Assembly (NCBI GenBank): GCA_946478305.1
Contig: CAMLBO010000008.1
Location: 1-64,000 of the forward strand
DNA: 64,000 bases
From: an uncultured Enterobacterales bacterium
Lineage (GTDB): Bacteria; Pseudomonadota; Gammaproteobacteria; Enterobacterales; Enterobacteriaceae
Direction: 5' to 3'
In this document: one piece after another, positions 1-10,712 of the stretch
How the letters are laid out: every line of letters begins with the position of its first letter
How positions within the stretch are numbered: position 1 is the stretch's first letter
Program-made: the position numbers and the translations under genes
The notes under the pieces: generated by a model
What the model was told of the DNA's origin: nothing
The model's database searches: none
What the model saw: the letters and a program-made list of their open reading frames with translations, nothing else

Positions 1-3
1 GGA

Positions 4-365
4 TTCGAGCCTCAGGTCTCGAACCTCTCATCCGGTGCCATTTTTGACTGCGCCTTAGGGGCTATATAAATCCAAAGATAAAAGACAAAACCTGGTCTGC
101 TTTTGTCTTCTTAAAAAGTACGGGCCGCATTCAAAATGGCGCTGAGCAAGTGGTTCGAGACCTGAGGCTCGAAACCCGCAGCGAAGGTACCGCCTAAGCG
201 GCGGCATTTTGCGGCGATAACCGTGGTGACTGAAACACGGCCATTGTGACCCGCGCAGCTGCTGTTTTTAAAAGAGCCGGAGATTCTTAAGAGGCGCGGC
301 GATAGGCGCCTCTTAAGGCCGGTTTGGGCGGCAGCCCAAGGTCTTCGGTGTGGGCCGACGCCCAC
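4..365. repeat. Palindrome-dense intergenic element
   Basis: No gene is supported here. The stretch is a chain of inverted repeats: perfect 22-bp arms at 4-25 and 152-173 enclose a smaller hairpin (82-90 with 101-109); a 12-bp stem follows (286-297 with 306-317, 8-nt loop), then two 6-bp stems with 4-nt loops (324-329/334-339 and 350-355/360-365). Such mosaic palindromes are typical of dispersed intergenic repeats in enterobacteria, but copy number cannot be judged from one window. The element may continue left of the window. Confidence 0.55.
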
Positions 366-380
366 GACCCTGACCCTGAA

Positions 381-420
381 TTAAAAAAGCGGATTTCGGA
401 CCGTAATCCGAAATCCGCCA
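381..420 (-). terminator. Rho-independent terminator of the lipoprotein operon
   Basis: A perfect 12-bp stem (389-400 with 407-418, 6-nt loop) is followed on the minus strand by a run of six T residues. It lies 35 bp beyond the stop of the last lipoprotein gene. Confidence 0.85.
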
Positions 421-454
421 GCCAGTTTGAATGGCAGCTCAAAACCATCAGGTC

Positions 455-1114
455 TTAGCGCCCAGCATCCTTACCATAGTTAGGCGAACGCGGTCCGTAC
501 AACATGCCGTTAGGCGTGCCGGCAGAGAGCAGGCGGCTGCTGGTCAGTATAGCGACGTCGTGACTCTTATCGGTCAGCGTATTGGAGACATGCGCGACAG
601 CGGCCGTCACCAGAATCCCGATCAGGCTGTTGTTATTGTTATCGCCTTCGTTGCTGGAGGCCATTGCGGTGCCTGTCCACAGTACTTTGCCGTTGCGCAG
701 ATCAACCAGTTTGGCGCTGGCCGTGACGCGGGCTTCGCTGGTGATCACCTTATAGCTGTTGCCATAATCCGCGATATCGATATACAGCGCTGCGTCAGCG
801 CCGAAGATCTCACGTAATTTTACGACGCTCACTGAACGGATATCCTCCGGTGACGTCATGCCGTTTTGCTTGAAAGTTTCATCAACCACGGCAACCGGGA
901 AGACGTAAAAGCCATCTTCGGCCAGCGGCATGGTTACCACGGAGGCCACGCTGTGGCTGGCATTCACGTCCGGGGAGTGGTTTACCGGTGGCAGCACCAG
1001 AATGGATTTTGGTTTGCTCTCTTTAAACGCGGTGTAATCGTAGGAAACCGGTTTGGCACAACCGGTTAATGCCAGCGTGATTAACGCCGCGCTCAGCAGG
1101 AATAAACGTTTCAT
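455..1114 (-). CDS. DUF799 (GNA1162-type) lipoprotein
   Basis: The 219-residue product starts with a lipoprotein signal ending in the lipobox LTGC, with Cys19 as the acylated residue. The mature part matches my memory of the DUF799 family, which groups with CsgG-like and DUF4810 lipoproteins and is thought to sit at the inner face of the outer membrane; its biochemical role is not established. Its ATG overlaps the stop of the upstream DUF4810 gene (ATGA at 1111-1114), so the two are translationally coupled. It is the last gene of a three-gene operon, followed by a strong terminator. Confidence 0.85.
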   Translation of the reverse strand: MKRLFLLSAALITLALTGCAKPVSYDYTAFKESKPKSILVLPPVNHSPDVNASHSVASVVTMPLAEDGFYVFPVAVVDETFKQNGMTSPEDIRSVSVVKLREIFGADAALYIDIADYGNSYKVITSEARVTASAKLVDLRNGKVLWTGTAMASSNEGDNNNNSLIGILVTAAVAHVSNTLTDKSHDVAILTSSRLLSAGTPNGMLYGPRSPNYGKDAGR

Positions 1115-1488
1115 TTGGTGCTCCCTTTATTTTTTTTCAGCAGGAAGTCCATATATGCTGCTGATTCTGGAAATAACGTTTTCTCAGTATTGAATTCCTG
1201 GAAGGCCTGATCGGTATGGCCGGTGTTGGCATAGAGCAAACCGAGTTGTGCATGCAGGCCCGGAGGAACGAGTTTGTTTGTGGCGCGGGATTTTTCAATA
1301 GACTCTTTCAGAGAGGCTATTTGCTCTTCCTGGCTCACTTTATCGCTCTGATAATATTGATAAACCGTTGTCTGGTATTTATCCCAGTTATAAATCGGTT
1401 TTGGCTGCGTGGCGCAGCCGGCCAACAATAACAACAGCGCTGCCAGACCGCTTTTTTTCCACACACTTTTGTGTTCGATGAGTTTCAT
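1111..1488 (-). CDS. DUF4810 domain lipoprotein
   Basis: The 125-residue product has a positively charged start, a leucine-rich membrane segment and the lipobox LAGC (Cys25). The rest is helical with a TPR-like stretch (LGLLYANTGHTDQAFQEF at about residues 82-99), matching DUF4810 proteins encoded between CsgG-like and DUF799 lipoproteins. It sits 15 bp after the CsgG-like gene and overlaps the DUF799 gene by 4 bp. The function is unknown; co-conservation of the trio suggests one envelope complex. Confidence 0.85.
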   Translation of the reverse strand: MKLIEHKSVWKKSGLAALLLLLAGCATQPKPIYNWDKYQTTVYQYYQSDKVSQEEQIASLKESIEKSRATNKLVPPGLHAQLGLLYANTGHTDQAFQEFNTEKTLFPESAAYMDFLLKKNKGSTK

Positions 1489-1503
1489 TATGATTTCCGT
1501 ATG

Positions 1504-2169
1504 TTATTTAGCAGGACGCCATGCGCCGCTTTCGATTCCATTCACAAGATTGTTGACCGCTTCGCGGATCGCGAGATCGAGCACTTTTCCATTTAACGTG
1601 GAGTCATAACTTGCCGTACCGCCGAAACCGATGATTTCACGGTTGGTCAGACTGTATTCCCCCGCACCCTGCGAGGAGTACACCACTTCTGATGTCTGCA
1701 CGTTGATGACGTTAAGGTTAACTTTTGCATAAGCAATTTGTTGTTTGCCACGGCCCAGAATTCCCCACAGCTGGTTGTCGCCCACTTCTTTACGGCCAAA
1801 TTCAGTGACGTCACCGGTGATCACATAGTTCGCGCCTTTCAGCGTCTGCGCCTGACCTTTAATCCCGGCTTCTTCTTTGATCTCATCCATATTGGTGCGA
1901 TCAAGCACGTTGAAGCGTCCGGTCTGTTGCAGGTCGGTCACTAACAGCGTTTTGGATTGATTTCCCAGACGATCGACGCCGTCAGAGAAAATGCCGCTCA
2001 TATAGCTCGAACGGTTATCAAACTTACCCACGGCAATGGGGCTGCGCGGGCCGTTATATTGCGTGTTATAAGAGGCCACTTTGGCCACTTCCAGCGAACG
2101 CGAAGATTCGGTCGCGCAACCGCTCAGTGTCGCCGCAGCAACCAGTGCAATACAGAGTGCTTTCATCAT
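1504..2169 (-). CDS. CsgG/HfaB-family outer-membrane lipoprotein
   Basis: The 221-residue product has a short signal and the lipobox LSGC (Cys18), followed by a CsgG/HfaB domain: a conserved region around IAVGKFDNRSSY, then VLDRTNMDEIKEE, then YVITGDVTEFG. CsgG in curli systems forms a nine-fold secretion pore. Here there are no curli subunit genes; the neighbours are DUF4810 and DUF799 lipoproteins, so the partner or substrate is unknown. It is the first gene of its operon. The first two codons are both ATG, so the start could be one codon later. Confidence 0.85.
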   Translation of the reverse strand: MMKALCIALVAAATLSGCATESSRSLEVAKVASYNTQYNGPRSPIAVGKFDNRSSYMSGIFSDGVDRLGNQSKTLLVTDLQQTGRFNVLDRTNMDEIKEEAGIKGQAQTLKGANYVITGDVTEFGRKEVGDNQLWGILGRGKQQIAYAKVNLNVINVQTSEVVYSSQGAGEYSLTNREIIGFGGTASYDSTLNGKVLDLAIREAVNNLVNGIESGAWRPAK

Positions 2170-2501
2170 GAACTTACCCTTTATCCCTATAGATTAATTT
2201 TATTTACAGATATCGCTCTTTATCTTTTCCAATCATTTGGCGTAAAGAACTACCAGCCGTTATCGGCTGATGAGTGAATAACATTAGGGTTACTCAACGA
2301 TATCAATCCCTGTGCAGGTAATAGCCACACTCATAAAAAGGACGAAGGATAGTAGCAGAAAATGCCTTTTTGACATCTTCTATTTGCATTTCAGATGAGG
2401 GAAAAGAGGATAAATGATTAAAACATCATATTCGTTTATGAATATTATCATTGTATTAACAATTACTGGTTGAGGGGCATCATGCCCCTCAATGCGTGTG
2501 G
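2170..2501. other. Intergenic stretch between lipoprotein operon and mtnA
   Basis: This 332-bp AT-rich gap holds the promoter region of the minus-strand lipoprotein operon. At its right end is a perfect 10-bp inverted repeat (about 2471-2493) just beyond the mtnA stop. On the minus strand no clean T run follows it, so a terminator role is only possible. I see no further gene. Confidence 0.4.
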
Positions 2502-3530
2502 CTATTTTGATGCTGCCTGAAAGAAGCCCTGCTGAACCTGCACCGGGCTGATAACGCCGGTATCCAGCACCCAGCCGCTGATTAATGCCGCAGGCGTAAC
2601 GTCAAATGCCGGGTTATACACACGGGCATCCAGCGGTGCCCACTGTACTGAACCAAAACTGCCTGAGACACCGGTGACTTCGCGCGGATCACGCTGTTCG
2701 ATAGGAATGGCGGCACCGTTTGGGCAGTTCGGGTCGTGGGTGGTGTGCGGCGCGGCAACGTAAAACGGCACGCCGTGGAATTTCGCCAGCACGGCCAGAC
2801 TGTAAGTACCGATTTTATTGGCCACGTCACCGTTGGCGGCGATGCGGTCAGCACCGACCCAGATAGCATCCACTTTCCCCTGTGCCATCAGGCTGGCAGC
2901 CATGGCGTCACAAATCAGCTGATAGGGGATGCCCAGTTCGCCGAGTTCCCAAGCGGTTAAACGCCCGCCCTGCAACAATGGGCGCGTCTCATCGACCCAC
3001 ACCTGCTCAACGTTGCCTTGCTGGTGAGCGCGGGAGATAACGCCCAGCGCAGTCCCCACACCCGCCGTGGCCAGGCCACCGGTATTGCAGTGGGTCAGCA
3101 GGCGACTACCGGACTGCACCAGTTTTGCACCGTGACCGGCAATGCTGTCGCACAGCGCACGGTCTTCATCCACCAGTCGCAGTGCTTCGGTAACCAGAGC
3201 CGCGACGAAATCGGTTTGGGTCAGCGCGGCTTTCATGCGGTCCAGATTGTTCATCAGATTGACGGCGGTGGGGCGGGATTCACGCAGGATTTCCAGTGCC
3301 TGATGTAGCCGTAGATGTGACATTCCACCTTCGGCCAGCAGTGCCAGCAGGAGGCTGGCTGAAAGACCAATCAGCGGTGCCCCCCTGACGCGCAGGGCAC
3401 GGATATGATCAACCAGCGCGGCGACATCCGGGCAAGGGCGCCAGTCAGATTGCTGGGGGAGTGCCTGCTGGTCGAGGATCCACAGCTGGTTTTCGCGAAT
3501 TCGTAAACTGGTGGTTGTGATGTTTTTCAT
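2502..3530 (-). CDS. mtnA: S-methyl-5-thioribose-1-phosphate isomerase
   Basis: The 342-residue protein isomerises methylthioribose-1-phosphate to methylthioribulose-1-phosphate in the methionine salvage pathway (cytoplasm). It carries the eIF2B-like isomerase signatures RGAPLIG (about 49-55), [10 protein letters not shown] with the expected catalytic Cys148, [17 protein letters not shown] and [10 protein letters not shown] with the expected catalytic Asp228. It is transcribed divergently from mtnK, which makes its substrate, across a 114-bp gap. Later salvage genes (mtnB, C, D) are not in the window. Confidence 0.96.
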   Translation of the reverse strand: MKNITTTSLRIRENQLWILDQQALPQQSDWRPCPDVAALVDHIRALRVRGAPLIGLSASLLLALLAEGGMSHLRLHQALEILRESRPTAVNLMNNLDRMKAALTQTDFVAALVTEALRLVDEDRALCDSIAGHGAKLVQSGSRLLTHCNTGGLATAGVGTALGVISRAHQQGNVEQVWVDETRPLLQGGRLTAWELGELGIPYQLICDAMAASLMAQGKVDAIWVGADRIAANGDVANKIGTYSLAVLAKFHGVPFYVAAPHTTHDPNCPNGAAIPIEQRDPREVTGVSGSFGSVQWAPLDARVYNPAFDVTPAALISGWVLDTGVISPVQVQQGFFQAASK

Positions 3531-3644
3531 TGTTAGTTAAACCTATGTTGCCCAGTTGCATCTGTTTGCTTATTCTGCCAACATGCCTGACGGATGTATA
3601 GACGTCTGGACGTTTTTATTAAGCATTGAATTTGAGAGGTCGCG

Positions 3645-4844
3645 ATGTCCCGCTATTACACGTTTACTGCTGCAGATGCCGTTGAATATGCCCGTCAGTT
3701 TGGCGGCGTGAGCGATCCACAATCTCTGATTTCCGCTGACGAAATTGGTGACGGTAATCTGAATCTGGTGTTTAAAATCCGCGATACGGCGGGTATAAGC
3801 CGGGTTATCGTCAAGCAGGCGCTGCCCTATGTGCGCTGTGTGGGGGAGTCGTGGCCACTGACGCTGGACCGCGCGCGCATCGAAGCTGAAACGCTGGTGG
3901 CACACGGTAAGTTTGCCCCGCAGCATACGGTAAAAGTATTGCATCATGACGCCGAACTGGCAGTGATGGTGCAGGAAGATCTCTCCGATCACGCCATCTG
4001 GCGCAGTGAACTGGTGCAGGGTAAGCATTATCCTCAGGCAGCCAGCCAACTGGGTGAATATCTGGCGCAGACGCTGTTCCACACGTCCGATTTTTATCAG
4101 AATGCGCAGTTTAAGAAAGCGGAAGTGGCGCGTTTCACCAACCCTGAACTCTGCCAGATCACCGAAGATCTCTTTTTCACCGATCCTTACGTCGATCACG
4201 AGCGTAATAATTTTGATCCGGTTTTACAGCCAGAGGTTGACGCCCTGCGCGCGGATAGAGCGCTGCGGCTGGCGGTGGCATCACTTAAACACCGCTTCCT
4301 CAGTAAAGCCGAAGCGCTGCTGCACGGCGATATCCACAGCGGCTCGATCTTTGTCGCCGACGGCAAACTGAAGGCGATAGATGCCGAGTTCGGCTATTAC
4401 GGCCCGTTGGGATTTGATCCCGGTTCGGCGATGGGTAATTTACTGCTCAATTATTGTGGTTTACCGGGGCTGGTCGCCGTGCGTGAAGCTGCTGACGGAC
4501 GCGAGCAGCGTCTGAATGATTTACGTGCGCTGTGGCTCAGTTTCTCTGAACGTTTCCTGCAGCTGGCCCGCGATGAAACACAGGATTCGGCGCTGGCCGA
4601 AGAGGGCTACGCAGCCCAATTCCTGCAAGTCGTGTGGCATGACGCGGTCGGCTATTGCGGCGCGGAGCTGATTCGTCGCACTATCGGCCTGGCACACGTG
4701 GCCGATCTCGACGGCATTAAAGATGACGCTATGCGTGCTGATTGCCAGCGCCATGCGCTGAGTCTGGGGCAGAAGCTTATTTTGACTGCGCCACAAATCG
4801 ACGATATTGAATCGCTGATTGCCCGCATTCGTCAGTTCAGCTAA
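3645..4844 (+). CDS. mtnK: S-methyl-5-thioribose kinase
   Basis: The 399-residue protein phosphorylates methylthioribose at C1 using ATP. It belongs to the aminoglycoside-phosphotransferase-like kinases. The catalytic loop appears as [13 protein letters not shown] (about residues 224-236), followed by the metal-binding segment [15 protein letters not shown]. Both match the Klebsiella and Bacillus MtnK pattern. The start is preceded by GAGAGG. It is divergent from mtnA, giving kinase and isomerase a shared regulatory gap. Confidence 0.96.
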   Translation: MSRYYTFTAADAVEYARQFGGVSDPQSLISADEIGDGNLNLVFKIRDTAGISRVIVKQALPYVRCVGESWPLTLDRARIEAETLVAHGKFAPQHTVKVLHHDAELAVMVQEDLSDHAIWRSELVQGKHYPQAASQLGEYLAQTLFHTSDFYQNAQFKKAEVARFTNPELCQITEDLFFTDPYVDHERNNFDPVLQPEVDALRADRALRLAVASLKHRFLSKAEALLHGDIHSGSIFVADGKLKAIDAEFGYYGPLGFDPGSAMGNLLLNYCGLPGLVAVREAADGREQRLNDLRALWLSFSERFLQLARDETQDSALAEEGYAAQFLQVVWHDAVGYCGAELIRRTIGLAHVADLDGIKDDAMRADCQRHALSLGQKLILTAPQIDDIESLIARIRQFS

Positions 4845-4860
4845 ATGTGTCTGTTTCCTG

Positions 4861-4866
4861 TATAAT
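4861..4866 (+). promoter_or_regulatory. -10 element upstream of yehS
   Basis: A perfect TATAAT lies 84 bp before the yehS start and just after mtnK. No convincing -35 hexamer is visible at the usual spacing, so the promoter call is tentative. Confidence 0.4.
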
Positions 4867-4949
4867 GCGCGGCTTCGAGGTGCGAACATTATTTAGGGTG
4901 TAAGCCCGGTGGCATTTCCTCGGTTTACTCCATACAGGAACACAGAATT

Positions 4950-5438
4950 ATGATGCATAACGATGTCTTGCGCAGCGTGCGCCACATGCTGAATTTAAGC
5001 GAAGGCAGACTGATTGAAATCCTTAAAACGACCGGTACGCCCGTCAGTCCGGACGTCATGTCGCGCTATCTGAAAAAAGATGACGAAGAAGGCTATATGG
5101 AAGTGCCTGATGAAGTGATGGCTAATTTCCTTAATGGTCTGATCACCTTCAAGCGTGGCAAAGATGACCGTTTCCCGGTGCCGGAAGTTGAAAAGCGCGT
5201 GACCAATAACATCATGCTGAAAAAACTGCGCGTGGCGTTTGAGCTGAAAACCGAAGATATGTTGAGCGTGCTGGCCGCGGCGGATTTCAAGATGTCCGAA
5301 GGCGAATTGAGCGCGTTCTTCCGTAAGGAAGGCCATAAGAACTACCGTCCGTGCGGCGATCAGGTTTTGCGCTATTTCCTCAAGGGCCTGACCGCCCGCG
5401 TGCGCCCGCAGACACCAACGCCAACTAAAAAAAGTTAA
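4950..5438 (+). CDS. yehS: DUF1456 family protein YehS
   Basis: The 162-residue protein contains two DUF1456 repeats: about residues 3-60 (DVLRSVRHMLNLSE, a YLKKDDE patch and FLNGLI) and about 78-150 (LKKLRVAFELKTEDML, FFRKEGHKNY and YFLKGL). This is the YehS family, small basic proteins of unknown function. A strong terminator follows directly. The second codon is also ATG. Confidence 0.88.
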   Translation: MMHNDVLRSVRHMLNLSEGRLIEILKTTGTPVSPDVMSRYLKKDDEEGYMEVPDEVMANFLNGLITFKRGKDDRFPVPEVEKRVTNNIMLKKLRVAFELKTEDMLSVLAAADFKMSEGELSAFFRKEGHKNYRPCGDQVLRYFLKGLTARVRPQTPTPTKKS

Positions 5439-5483
5439 GTGCGCTAAGCATTAAGTCGCCCCGGCTGATTTAAAAAGCCTAAA

Positions 5484-5522
5484 GAAAAAGCCTGAGTGTT
5501 TATCGCACCCAGGCTTTTTTGT
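5484..5522. terminator. Bidirectional terminator between yehS and fadE
   Basis: A stem of about 12 bp (AAGCCTGAGTG paired with CACCCAGGCTT) has A residues on the left and six T residues on the right. It can serve both convergent genes. Confidence 0.88.
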
Positions 5523-5545
5523 TTCTGAAAATTATAGAGTTGAAA

Positions 5546-8002
5546 TCAGGCCGCTTCAGTGTGGCGCGGTTTGGTCTCTTTTTTCACTTCCGGTTGTGAC
5601 TTTTTTGCTGCCAGTTCATCCGCTTCAAACTCATCGACGTTAATCGAACGCAGACGACTCTCTTCTGCGCGGCTCAGAATGCGGGCTTCGTCTGGGGTCA
5701 GGTGACCGGCATCGAGGCCTTTCTGCGCCAAAATATCCAGGCGGGTGAAGGAGAGCTTTTTACCCATCGCATCACTCAAACGTTTATGCACGGGTTCAGC
5801 GGCAATGATGTCGGCCAGAGCGGCTTCCAACTGCCCAATCGGATTATGTTCGCTGGCTTCGAAGAACTGGCCACGACCAATGCGACTGCGGGTGGCAGAC
5901 GGCACTTGCAGAATGCGCGCCAGCTGATGGTCTAACTGGTCAGACGGTGCGCAGTGCGAACGGCCCAGTGGGAAGATCACCAGACGCATCACCCCGGCGA
6001 CAAAGCCGTTCGGGAAGTTACGCAGCAGATCGTCGATGGCAATTTCCGCCTGATTCAGGCAGTCCTGCACGCCCCAATGCACCAGCGGTAAATCTTCTTT
6101 GTTGCGACCTTCTTCCTCGTAGCGTTTCAGGGTAGCGGTGGCCAGATACATTTGGCTGAGAATATCCCCCAGACGCGCCGAGATACGTTCACGACGTTTC
6201 AGGCTGCCGCCCAGCACGCCCATCGAAATATCCGACAGCAGTGCAAGGTTGGCGCTCAGACGGTTGATGTGCTGATAGTAGCGCGCCGTGGCGTCTTTAG
6301 CCGGTGTGGCACTGGTGCGGCCGTTGGTCAGGCCGAGCCAGAAGCTGCGTACTTTATTGCTGCCGACGTGGCCGATATGACCAAACAGCGCGCGGTCGAA
6401 GTCCTGCAGGTCATTGCTTTCTGCGGCGGCCATTTCACGCAGCACATAAGGATGGCAACGGATCGCGCCCTGGCCGAAGATGATCATGCTGCGGGTCAGA
6501 ATGTTAGCGCCTTCAACGGTAATGGCAATGGGTGCGCCCTGATAGGCACGTGCCACGAAGTTGCCTTTACCAAGCATAATGCCTTTACCGCCGGTGATAT
6601 CCATGGCGTCCATGACTGCGCGCTGCCCGCGATGGGTACAGTGGTATTTCACAATCGCTGACAGTACGGCCGGTTTTTCGCCCAGCATAATACCGTTGGT
6701 GATAAGCGTGGCGGCGGCATCCATCACGTAAGCATTACCGGCAATGCGCGCCAGTGGCTCTTCAATGCCTTCCATTTTACCGATTGGCAGCTTGAACTGG
6801 CGGCGGATATACGCATAAGCCCCGGTCGCCAGTGCCAGTGATTTCAAACTACCGGTGGCGTTGGAAGGCAGGGTGATACCACGTCCAACCGACAGACATT
6901 CCACCAGCATGCGCCAGCCCTGGCCGGCCATTTTCGGACCACCAATGATGTAGTCGATCGGCACGAAAATGTCGTTGCCACGGGTCGGGCCATTCTGGAA
7001 TGGCACGTTAAGCGGGAAGTGGCGATGGCCAATTTCCACGCCACGGGTATCCGTTGGGATCAGCGCACAGGTAATACCGAGTTCGGTGATATCGCCCAGC
7101 AGATGGTCCGGGTCTTTCAGTTTAAAGGCCAAACCCAGTACGGTAGCAATTGGGGCGAGCGTAATGTAGCGCTTGTTCCAGGTCAGGCGCATACCCAGCA
7201 CCTCTTTACCTTCCCACTGGCCTTTACAGACAATACCCACATCAGGAATGGCACCGGCATCGGAGCCTGCCTCAGGGCTGGTCAGCGCGAAGCATGGAAT
7301 TTCCAGCCCCTGAGCAAGACGCGGCAGGTAGTGATCTTTCTGTTCATCGGTACCGTAATGTTGCAGCAGTTCACCTGGGCCGAGGGAATTAGGTACACCG
7401 ACGGTGATTGCCAGAATGCCTGATATACCGGCCAGTTTCTGCAACACGCGGGCCTGTGCATAAGCAGAGAATTCCAGACCACCGTATTCCTTCTTAATGA
7501 TCATGGCGAAGAAACGGTGCTCTTTCAAATACGCCCACAGCTCCGGCGGCAGATCGGCCAGTTCGTGGGTGATTTCGAAATCATTCGCCATGCGGCAGGC
7601 TTCTTCCACCGGGCCATCAATAAACGCCTGCTCTTCGTCGGTCAAACGTTGCTGCGGGTAATCCTGCAATTTTTTCCAGTCTGGTGTGCCGCTGAACAGG
7701 TCTCCTTCCCACCAGGTGGTACCGGCTTCGATGGCCTCTTTCTCCGTACGTGACATGCTCGGCATCACTTTACGGAAGGTGCGCAGGGCCGGTGCGGAGA
7801 ACAGCGAACGGCGCAGCGCAGGGATATTGAATGGCAGCAAAAGGATCACCAGCGGCACCAGCAACCACAGGGTCCATAAATTAATTGCGCTCATGGCGGC
7901 AGTAAAGGCCACGACAACCAGGCTGCTAAGCAGCAAGTTGACGCGGTGATAAAACAGCACACCGATGATAACCAGTAGGGCGACAATGCTAAGAACCATC
8001 AT
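5546..8002 (-). CDS. fadE: Acyl-CoA dehydrogenase FadE
   Basis: The 818-residue protein (E. coli FadE is 814) catalyses the first oxidation step of fatty acid beta-oxidation. Two hydrophobic segments at residues 1-60 are typical of FadE and suggest membrane association. The flavin dehydrogenase core follows, with [11 protein letters not shown] in the N-terminal part, [11 protein letters not shown], and the catalytic-glutamate region [11 protein letters not shown]. It is monocistronic and convergent with yehS. A FadR operator lies 20 bp upstream of its start, so repression by FadR is likely in the absence of long-chain acyl-CoA. Confidence 0.97.
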   Translation of the reverse strand: MMVLSIVALLVIIGVLFYHRVNLLLSSLVVVAFTAAMSAINLWTLWLLVPLVILLLPFNIPALRRSLFSAPALRTFRKVMPSMSRTEKEAIEAGTTWWEGDLFSGTPDWKKLQDYPQQRLTDEEQAFIDGPVEEACRMANDFEITHELADLPPELWAYLKEHRFFAMIIKKEYGGLEFSAYAQARVLQKLAGISGILAITVGVPNSLGPGELLQHYGTDEQKDHYLPRLAQGLEIPCFALTSPEAGSDAGAIPDVGIVCKGQWEGKEVLGMRLTWNKRYITLAPIATVLGLAFKLKDPDHLLGDITELGITCALIPTDTRGVEIGHRHFPLNVPFQNGPTRGNDIFVPIDYIIGGPKMAGQGWRMLVECLSVGRGITLPSNATGSLKSLALATGAYAYIRRQFKLPIGKMEGIEEPLARIAGNAYVMDAAATLITNGIMLGEKPAVLSAIVKYHCTHRGQRAVMDAMDITGGKGIMLGKGNFVARAYQGAPIAITVEGANILTRSMIIFGQGAIRCHPYVLREMAAAESNDLQDFDRALFGHIGHVGSNKVRSFWLGLTNGRTSATPAKDATARYYQHINRLSANLALLSDISMGVLGGSLKRRERISARLGDILSQMYLATATLKRYEEEGRNKEDLPLVHWGVQDCLNQAEIAIDDLLRNFPNGFVAGVMRLVIFPLGRSHCAPSDQLDHQLARILQVPSATRSRIGRGQFFEASEHNPIGQLEAALADIIAAEPVHKRLSDAMGKKLSFTRLDILAQKGLDAGHLTPDEARILSRAEESRLRSINVDEFEADELAAKKSQPEVKKETKPRHTEAA

Positions 8003-8021
8003 GATAAAGCTCCTGAGTCGT

Positions 8022-8038
8022 AAGAGGTCTGACCTGTT
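8022..8038 (-). promoter_or_regulatory. FadR operator upstream of fadE
   Basis: The 17-mer AAGAGGTCTGACCTGTT keeps the palindromic core GGTC-N-GACC of the FadR consensus. It is placed as expected for repression of fadE. Confidence 0.85.
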
Positions 8039-8250
8039 AGGGTGATATAATGGTTTTAGTTCAGGTCCAATTCTTTATCAATGTATTTACATCTTAATTA
8101 CAACTTGGCTCACAAACCGATAGCACGAAGGGCTAAAATTCGAAACTATCAGATTCATTACCCCTTCATGGCTTCTCGGTGTTTCGGCGATCCGTTACAC
8201 TGCGAGACGGAACATCTTATTGCTGCAAATGGACATAAAAAGAGGCTGCC

Positions 8251-8829
8251 ATGTACCAGGATATTATCCGTAGTGAACTGAACGAAGCTGCTGACACACT
8301 GAACAACTTCATCAACGATCCGGCAAACATTGAATCTATTCAACGTGCTGCCGTATTGCTGGCGGATTCCTTCAAAGCGGGTGGGAAAGTGATCTCCTGC
8401 GGCAACGGGGGCTCACACTGCGATGCCATGCATTTCGCCGAAGAGCTGACCGGTCGTTACCGTGAAAATCGCCCTGGCTACCCGGCAATCGCTATTTCAG
8501 ACGTCAGCCATATCTCCTGCGTCGGTAACGATTTCGGCTTTGACCATATTTTCTCCCGCTACGTGGAAGCGGTTGGCCAGAAAGGTGACGTACTGTTTGG
8601 CATCTCTACTTCCGGTAACTCCGCTAACGTCATCAAGGCGATTGAAGCCGCGCGTGCCAAAGGCATGAAAGTCATCACCCTGACCGGCAAAAATGGCGGT
8701 AAGATGGATGGCTCGGCTGACGTGGAAGTCCGTGTACCGCATTTCGGCTTTGCTGACCGCGTGCAGGAAATTCACATTAAAGTGATACATATTCTGATTC
8801 TGTTAATCGAAAAAGAGATGGCAAAATAA
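8251..8829 (+). CDS. gmhA: Phosphoheptose isomerase (sedoheptulose-7-phosphate isomerase)
   Basis: The 192-residue protein has the same length as E. coli GmhA/LpcA. It converts sedoheptulose-7-phosphate to D-glycero-D-manno-heptose-7-phosphate, the first step towards the heptose of the lipopolysaccharide core. A SIS domain is visible: [20 protein letters not shown] (about residues 50-69), [14 protein letters not shown] and the C-terminal helix [13 protein letters not shown]. The start is preceded by AGAGG. It is divergent from fadE, as in E. coli. Confidence 0.97.
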   Translation: MYQDIIRSELNEAADTLNNFINDPANIESIQRAAVLLADSFKAGGKVISCGNGGSHCDAMHFAEELTGRYRENRPGYPAIAISDVSHISCVGNDFGFDHIFSRYVEAVGQKGDVLFGISTSGNSANVIKAIEAARAKGMKVITLTGKNGGKMDGSADVEVRVPHFGFADRVQEIHIKVIHILILLIEKEMAK

Positions 8830-8969
8830 TCCGTTGCACATTGTTGATCCGGCGTTGAAATCTGGCTCAGAATGCTCATTTACTCTGCGTAAACTCCGCT
8901 TCTTCGCCAGATTCCGCCTTGTCTCACCTTAGTGCAGCGAATTATTGCGTTTATTAAAGGAGGCTGGTG

Positions 8970-9737
8970 ATGTGCGAATTGCTCGGGATGAGCGCCAACG
9001 TTCCTACTGATATCTGTTTCAGTTTCAGTGGGCTGGTGCAACGTGGTGGCGGGACAGGCCCGCATAAAGATGGCTGGGGCATTACTTTCTACGAAGGTAA
9101 TGGCTGCCGCACCTTTAAGGATCCGCATCCGAGTTTTAATTCGCCCATCGCCCGCCTGGTTCAGGAATACCCAATCAAATCTTGCGCGGTGATTTCCCAT
9201 ATCCGTCAGGCCAACCGCGGCGAAGTGTCGCTGGAAAACACCCACCCTTTTACCCGCGAACTGTGGGGCCGCAACTGGACTTATGCTCATAACGGCCAGC
9301 TGCGTGGTTACCGCCAGCTTGATACCGGGACGCTGCGGCCGATTGGCCAGACCGACAGCGAGTTCGCTTTTTGCTGGTTGCTATATAAACTGACCGAGCG
9401 TTATCCGCGCACCCCGGGCAACTGGCCGTCGGTGTTTCGCTATATCGCGTCTTTGGCTGATGAATTACGGCAGAAGGGCGTGTTTAACATGCTGTTGTCG
9501 GACGGGCGGTTTGTGATGGCCTATTGCTCGACCAATCTGTATTGGATCACGCGACGGGCGCCGTTTGGCAAAGCAACGTTATTGGATCAGGATGTGGAAA
9601 TTGATTTTCAGCAGCAGACGACACCCAATGATGTCGTCACTGTGATCGCCACCCAACCGCTGACGGGTAACGAAACCTGGAACAAGATTGCTCCAGGTGA
9701 GTTCGCATTATTTCACTGTGGTGAACGCCAGCTGTGA
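8970..9737 (+). CDS. yafJ: Class II glutamine amidotransferase YafJ
   Basis: The product has an N-terminal nucleophile glutamine amidotransferase fold. I choose the ATG at 8970, not the GTG one codon earlier: it makes Cys the second residue, exposed after methionine removal as the enzyme requires, and it lies 6 bp after a strong AAGGAGG. Motifs include [15 protein letters not shown] and YAHNGQL for glutamine binding. The acceptor substrate of the YafJ family is unknown. Its 3' end overlaps the convergent yafK by 30 bp. Confidence 0.92.
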   Translation: MCELLGMSANVPTDICFSFSGLVQRGGGTGPHKDGWGITFYEGNGCRTFKDPHPSFNSPIARLVQEYPIKSCAVISHIRQANRGEVSLENTHPFTRELWGRNWTYAHNGQLRGYRQLDTGTLRPIGQTDSEFAFCWLLYKLTERYPRTPGNWPSVFRYIASLADELRQKGVFNMLLSDGRFVMAYCSTNLYWITRRAPFGKATLLDQDVEIDFQQQTTPNDVVTVIATQPLTGNETWNKIAPGEFALFHCGERQL

Positions 9738-10433
9738 TGCCAGCGGGTTCACTTTCACCGGTTGATTCAGCACGTATTTACCGGCGCTGACCACCACATT
9801 CGGCGGCACGTGGTTTTTCTGGAAATAGTCGTAGCCTGGTTTCAGCTCATTCCAAAAACTGATGTAGGAAGAGTTTCTGTGTGCAGCCATATTGGCGTCG
9901 GTCATGCGGAACGGATAGATACTTATCTGCACATTACGCTGACCAAACTGGAAGGCAGCCTGGACATACGTGAATATCTCATCCATATATTTGTCGGTCA
10001 TCGCATAACAGCCGATAGACTTACAGTTGCCATGGATCATCAGATATTTCCCGGAATAACCCTGAGCCACGTCATAATCATTCGGGAAGCCAATGTTAAT
10101 GGCGCGATAGAATTTGCTGTCGGGTTTTAAGTGATGCATATCTACGCTGTAAAAACCTTCCGGGCTTTTGAAATCCCCCTCGCGGCGTTTATTACCTAAA
10201 CCACCTGAGAAATCGCAAATACCGTAAGTGCCAATCAGGCGATATTCGCCCTGAAGTTCAGCATAAAGTTCAAGCTTACGTTCTTGCTTGAAGATTTGAA
10301 TATAGACGGGGGAGCCTAACAGCTTTTGCTTAAGTGCCTGATCTACCGGGACAGGCTCACTGGCGGCCGCTGTTCCGAGGGTAAATAGAGGTAAACTGAG
10401 GAGCATCGCAAGTAACAGCGCGATTCTGATCAT
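9708..10433 (-). CDS. yafK: YafK/DpaA-type L,D-transpeptidase-fold protein
   Basis: The 241-residue protein has an N-terminal signal peptide (about residues 1-25). The YkuD-type catalytic motif is [16 protein letters not shown], with His and Cys in the active-site spacing. E. coli YafK (DpaA) cuts the link between Braun lipoprotein and peptidoglycan rather than forming cross-links; the same role is inferred here. It lies convergent to yafJ as in E. coli. Confidence 0.92.
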   Translation of the reverse strand: MIRIALLLAMLLSLPLFTLGTAAASEPVPVDQALKQKLLGSPVYIQIFKQERKLELYAELQGEYRLIGTYGICDFSGGLGNKRREGDFKSPEGFYSVDMHHLKPDSKFYRAINIGFPNDYDVAQGYSGKYLMIHGNCKSIGCYAMTDKYMDEIFTYVQAAFQFGQRNVQISIYPFRMTDANMAAHRNSSYISFWNELKPGYDYFQKNHVPPNVVVSAGKYVLNQPVKVNPLASQLAFTTVK

Positions 10434-10712
10434 TCTTCTTCCTGCTTAACAAGCTACCCATCGTGTTACACGCGGGTATAGGTCTGATTATTTTGTCTAC
10501 AGATGCAAAGATCTTTAAGACCGCCACTGATGTACAATCGGCATATAACATGCATGATTGGCTGCCATATTAATACTGATGGTTTTTTTAGCAATGGGGC
10601 TGAGAATAATTTCACTTATAAATTAATAAAAAATGATTCAGGTTGTTTTTTGTACAGTTAATTTGACGCAATACGTGCGGTTTCCCGGCGTTACCGCCGG
10701 GTGAAAAAGTGA

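Noticed and set aside
111..365. 84-codon minus-strand frame
   Set aside because: It lies across several palindromes, starts without a ribosome site and its composition reflects the repeat; a structural repeat explains it better.
3570..4199. 209-codon frame opposite mtnK
   Set aside because: It is the reverse of a clearly recognised kinase gene and shows no motif of its own.
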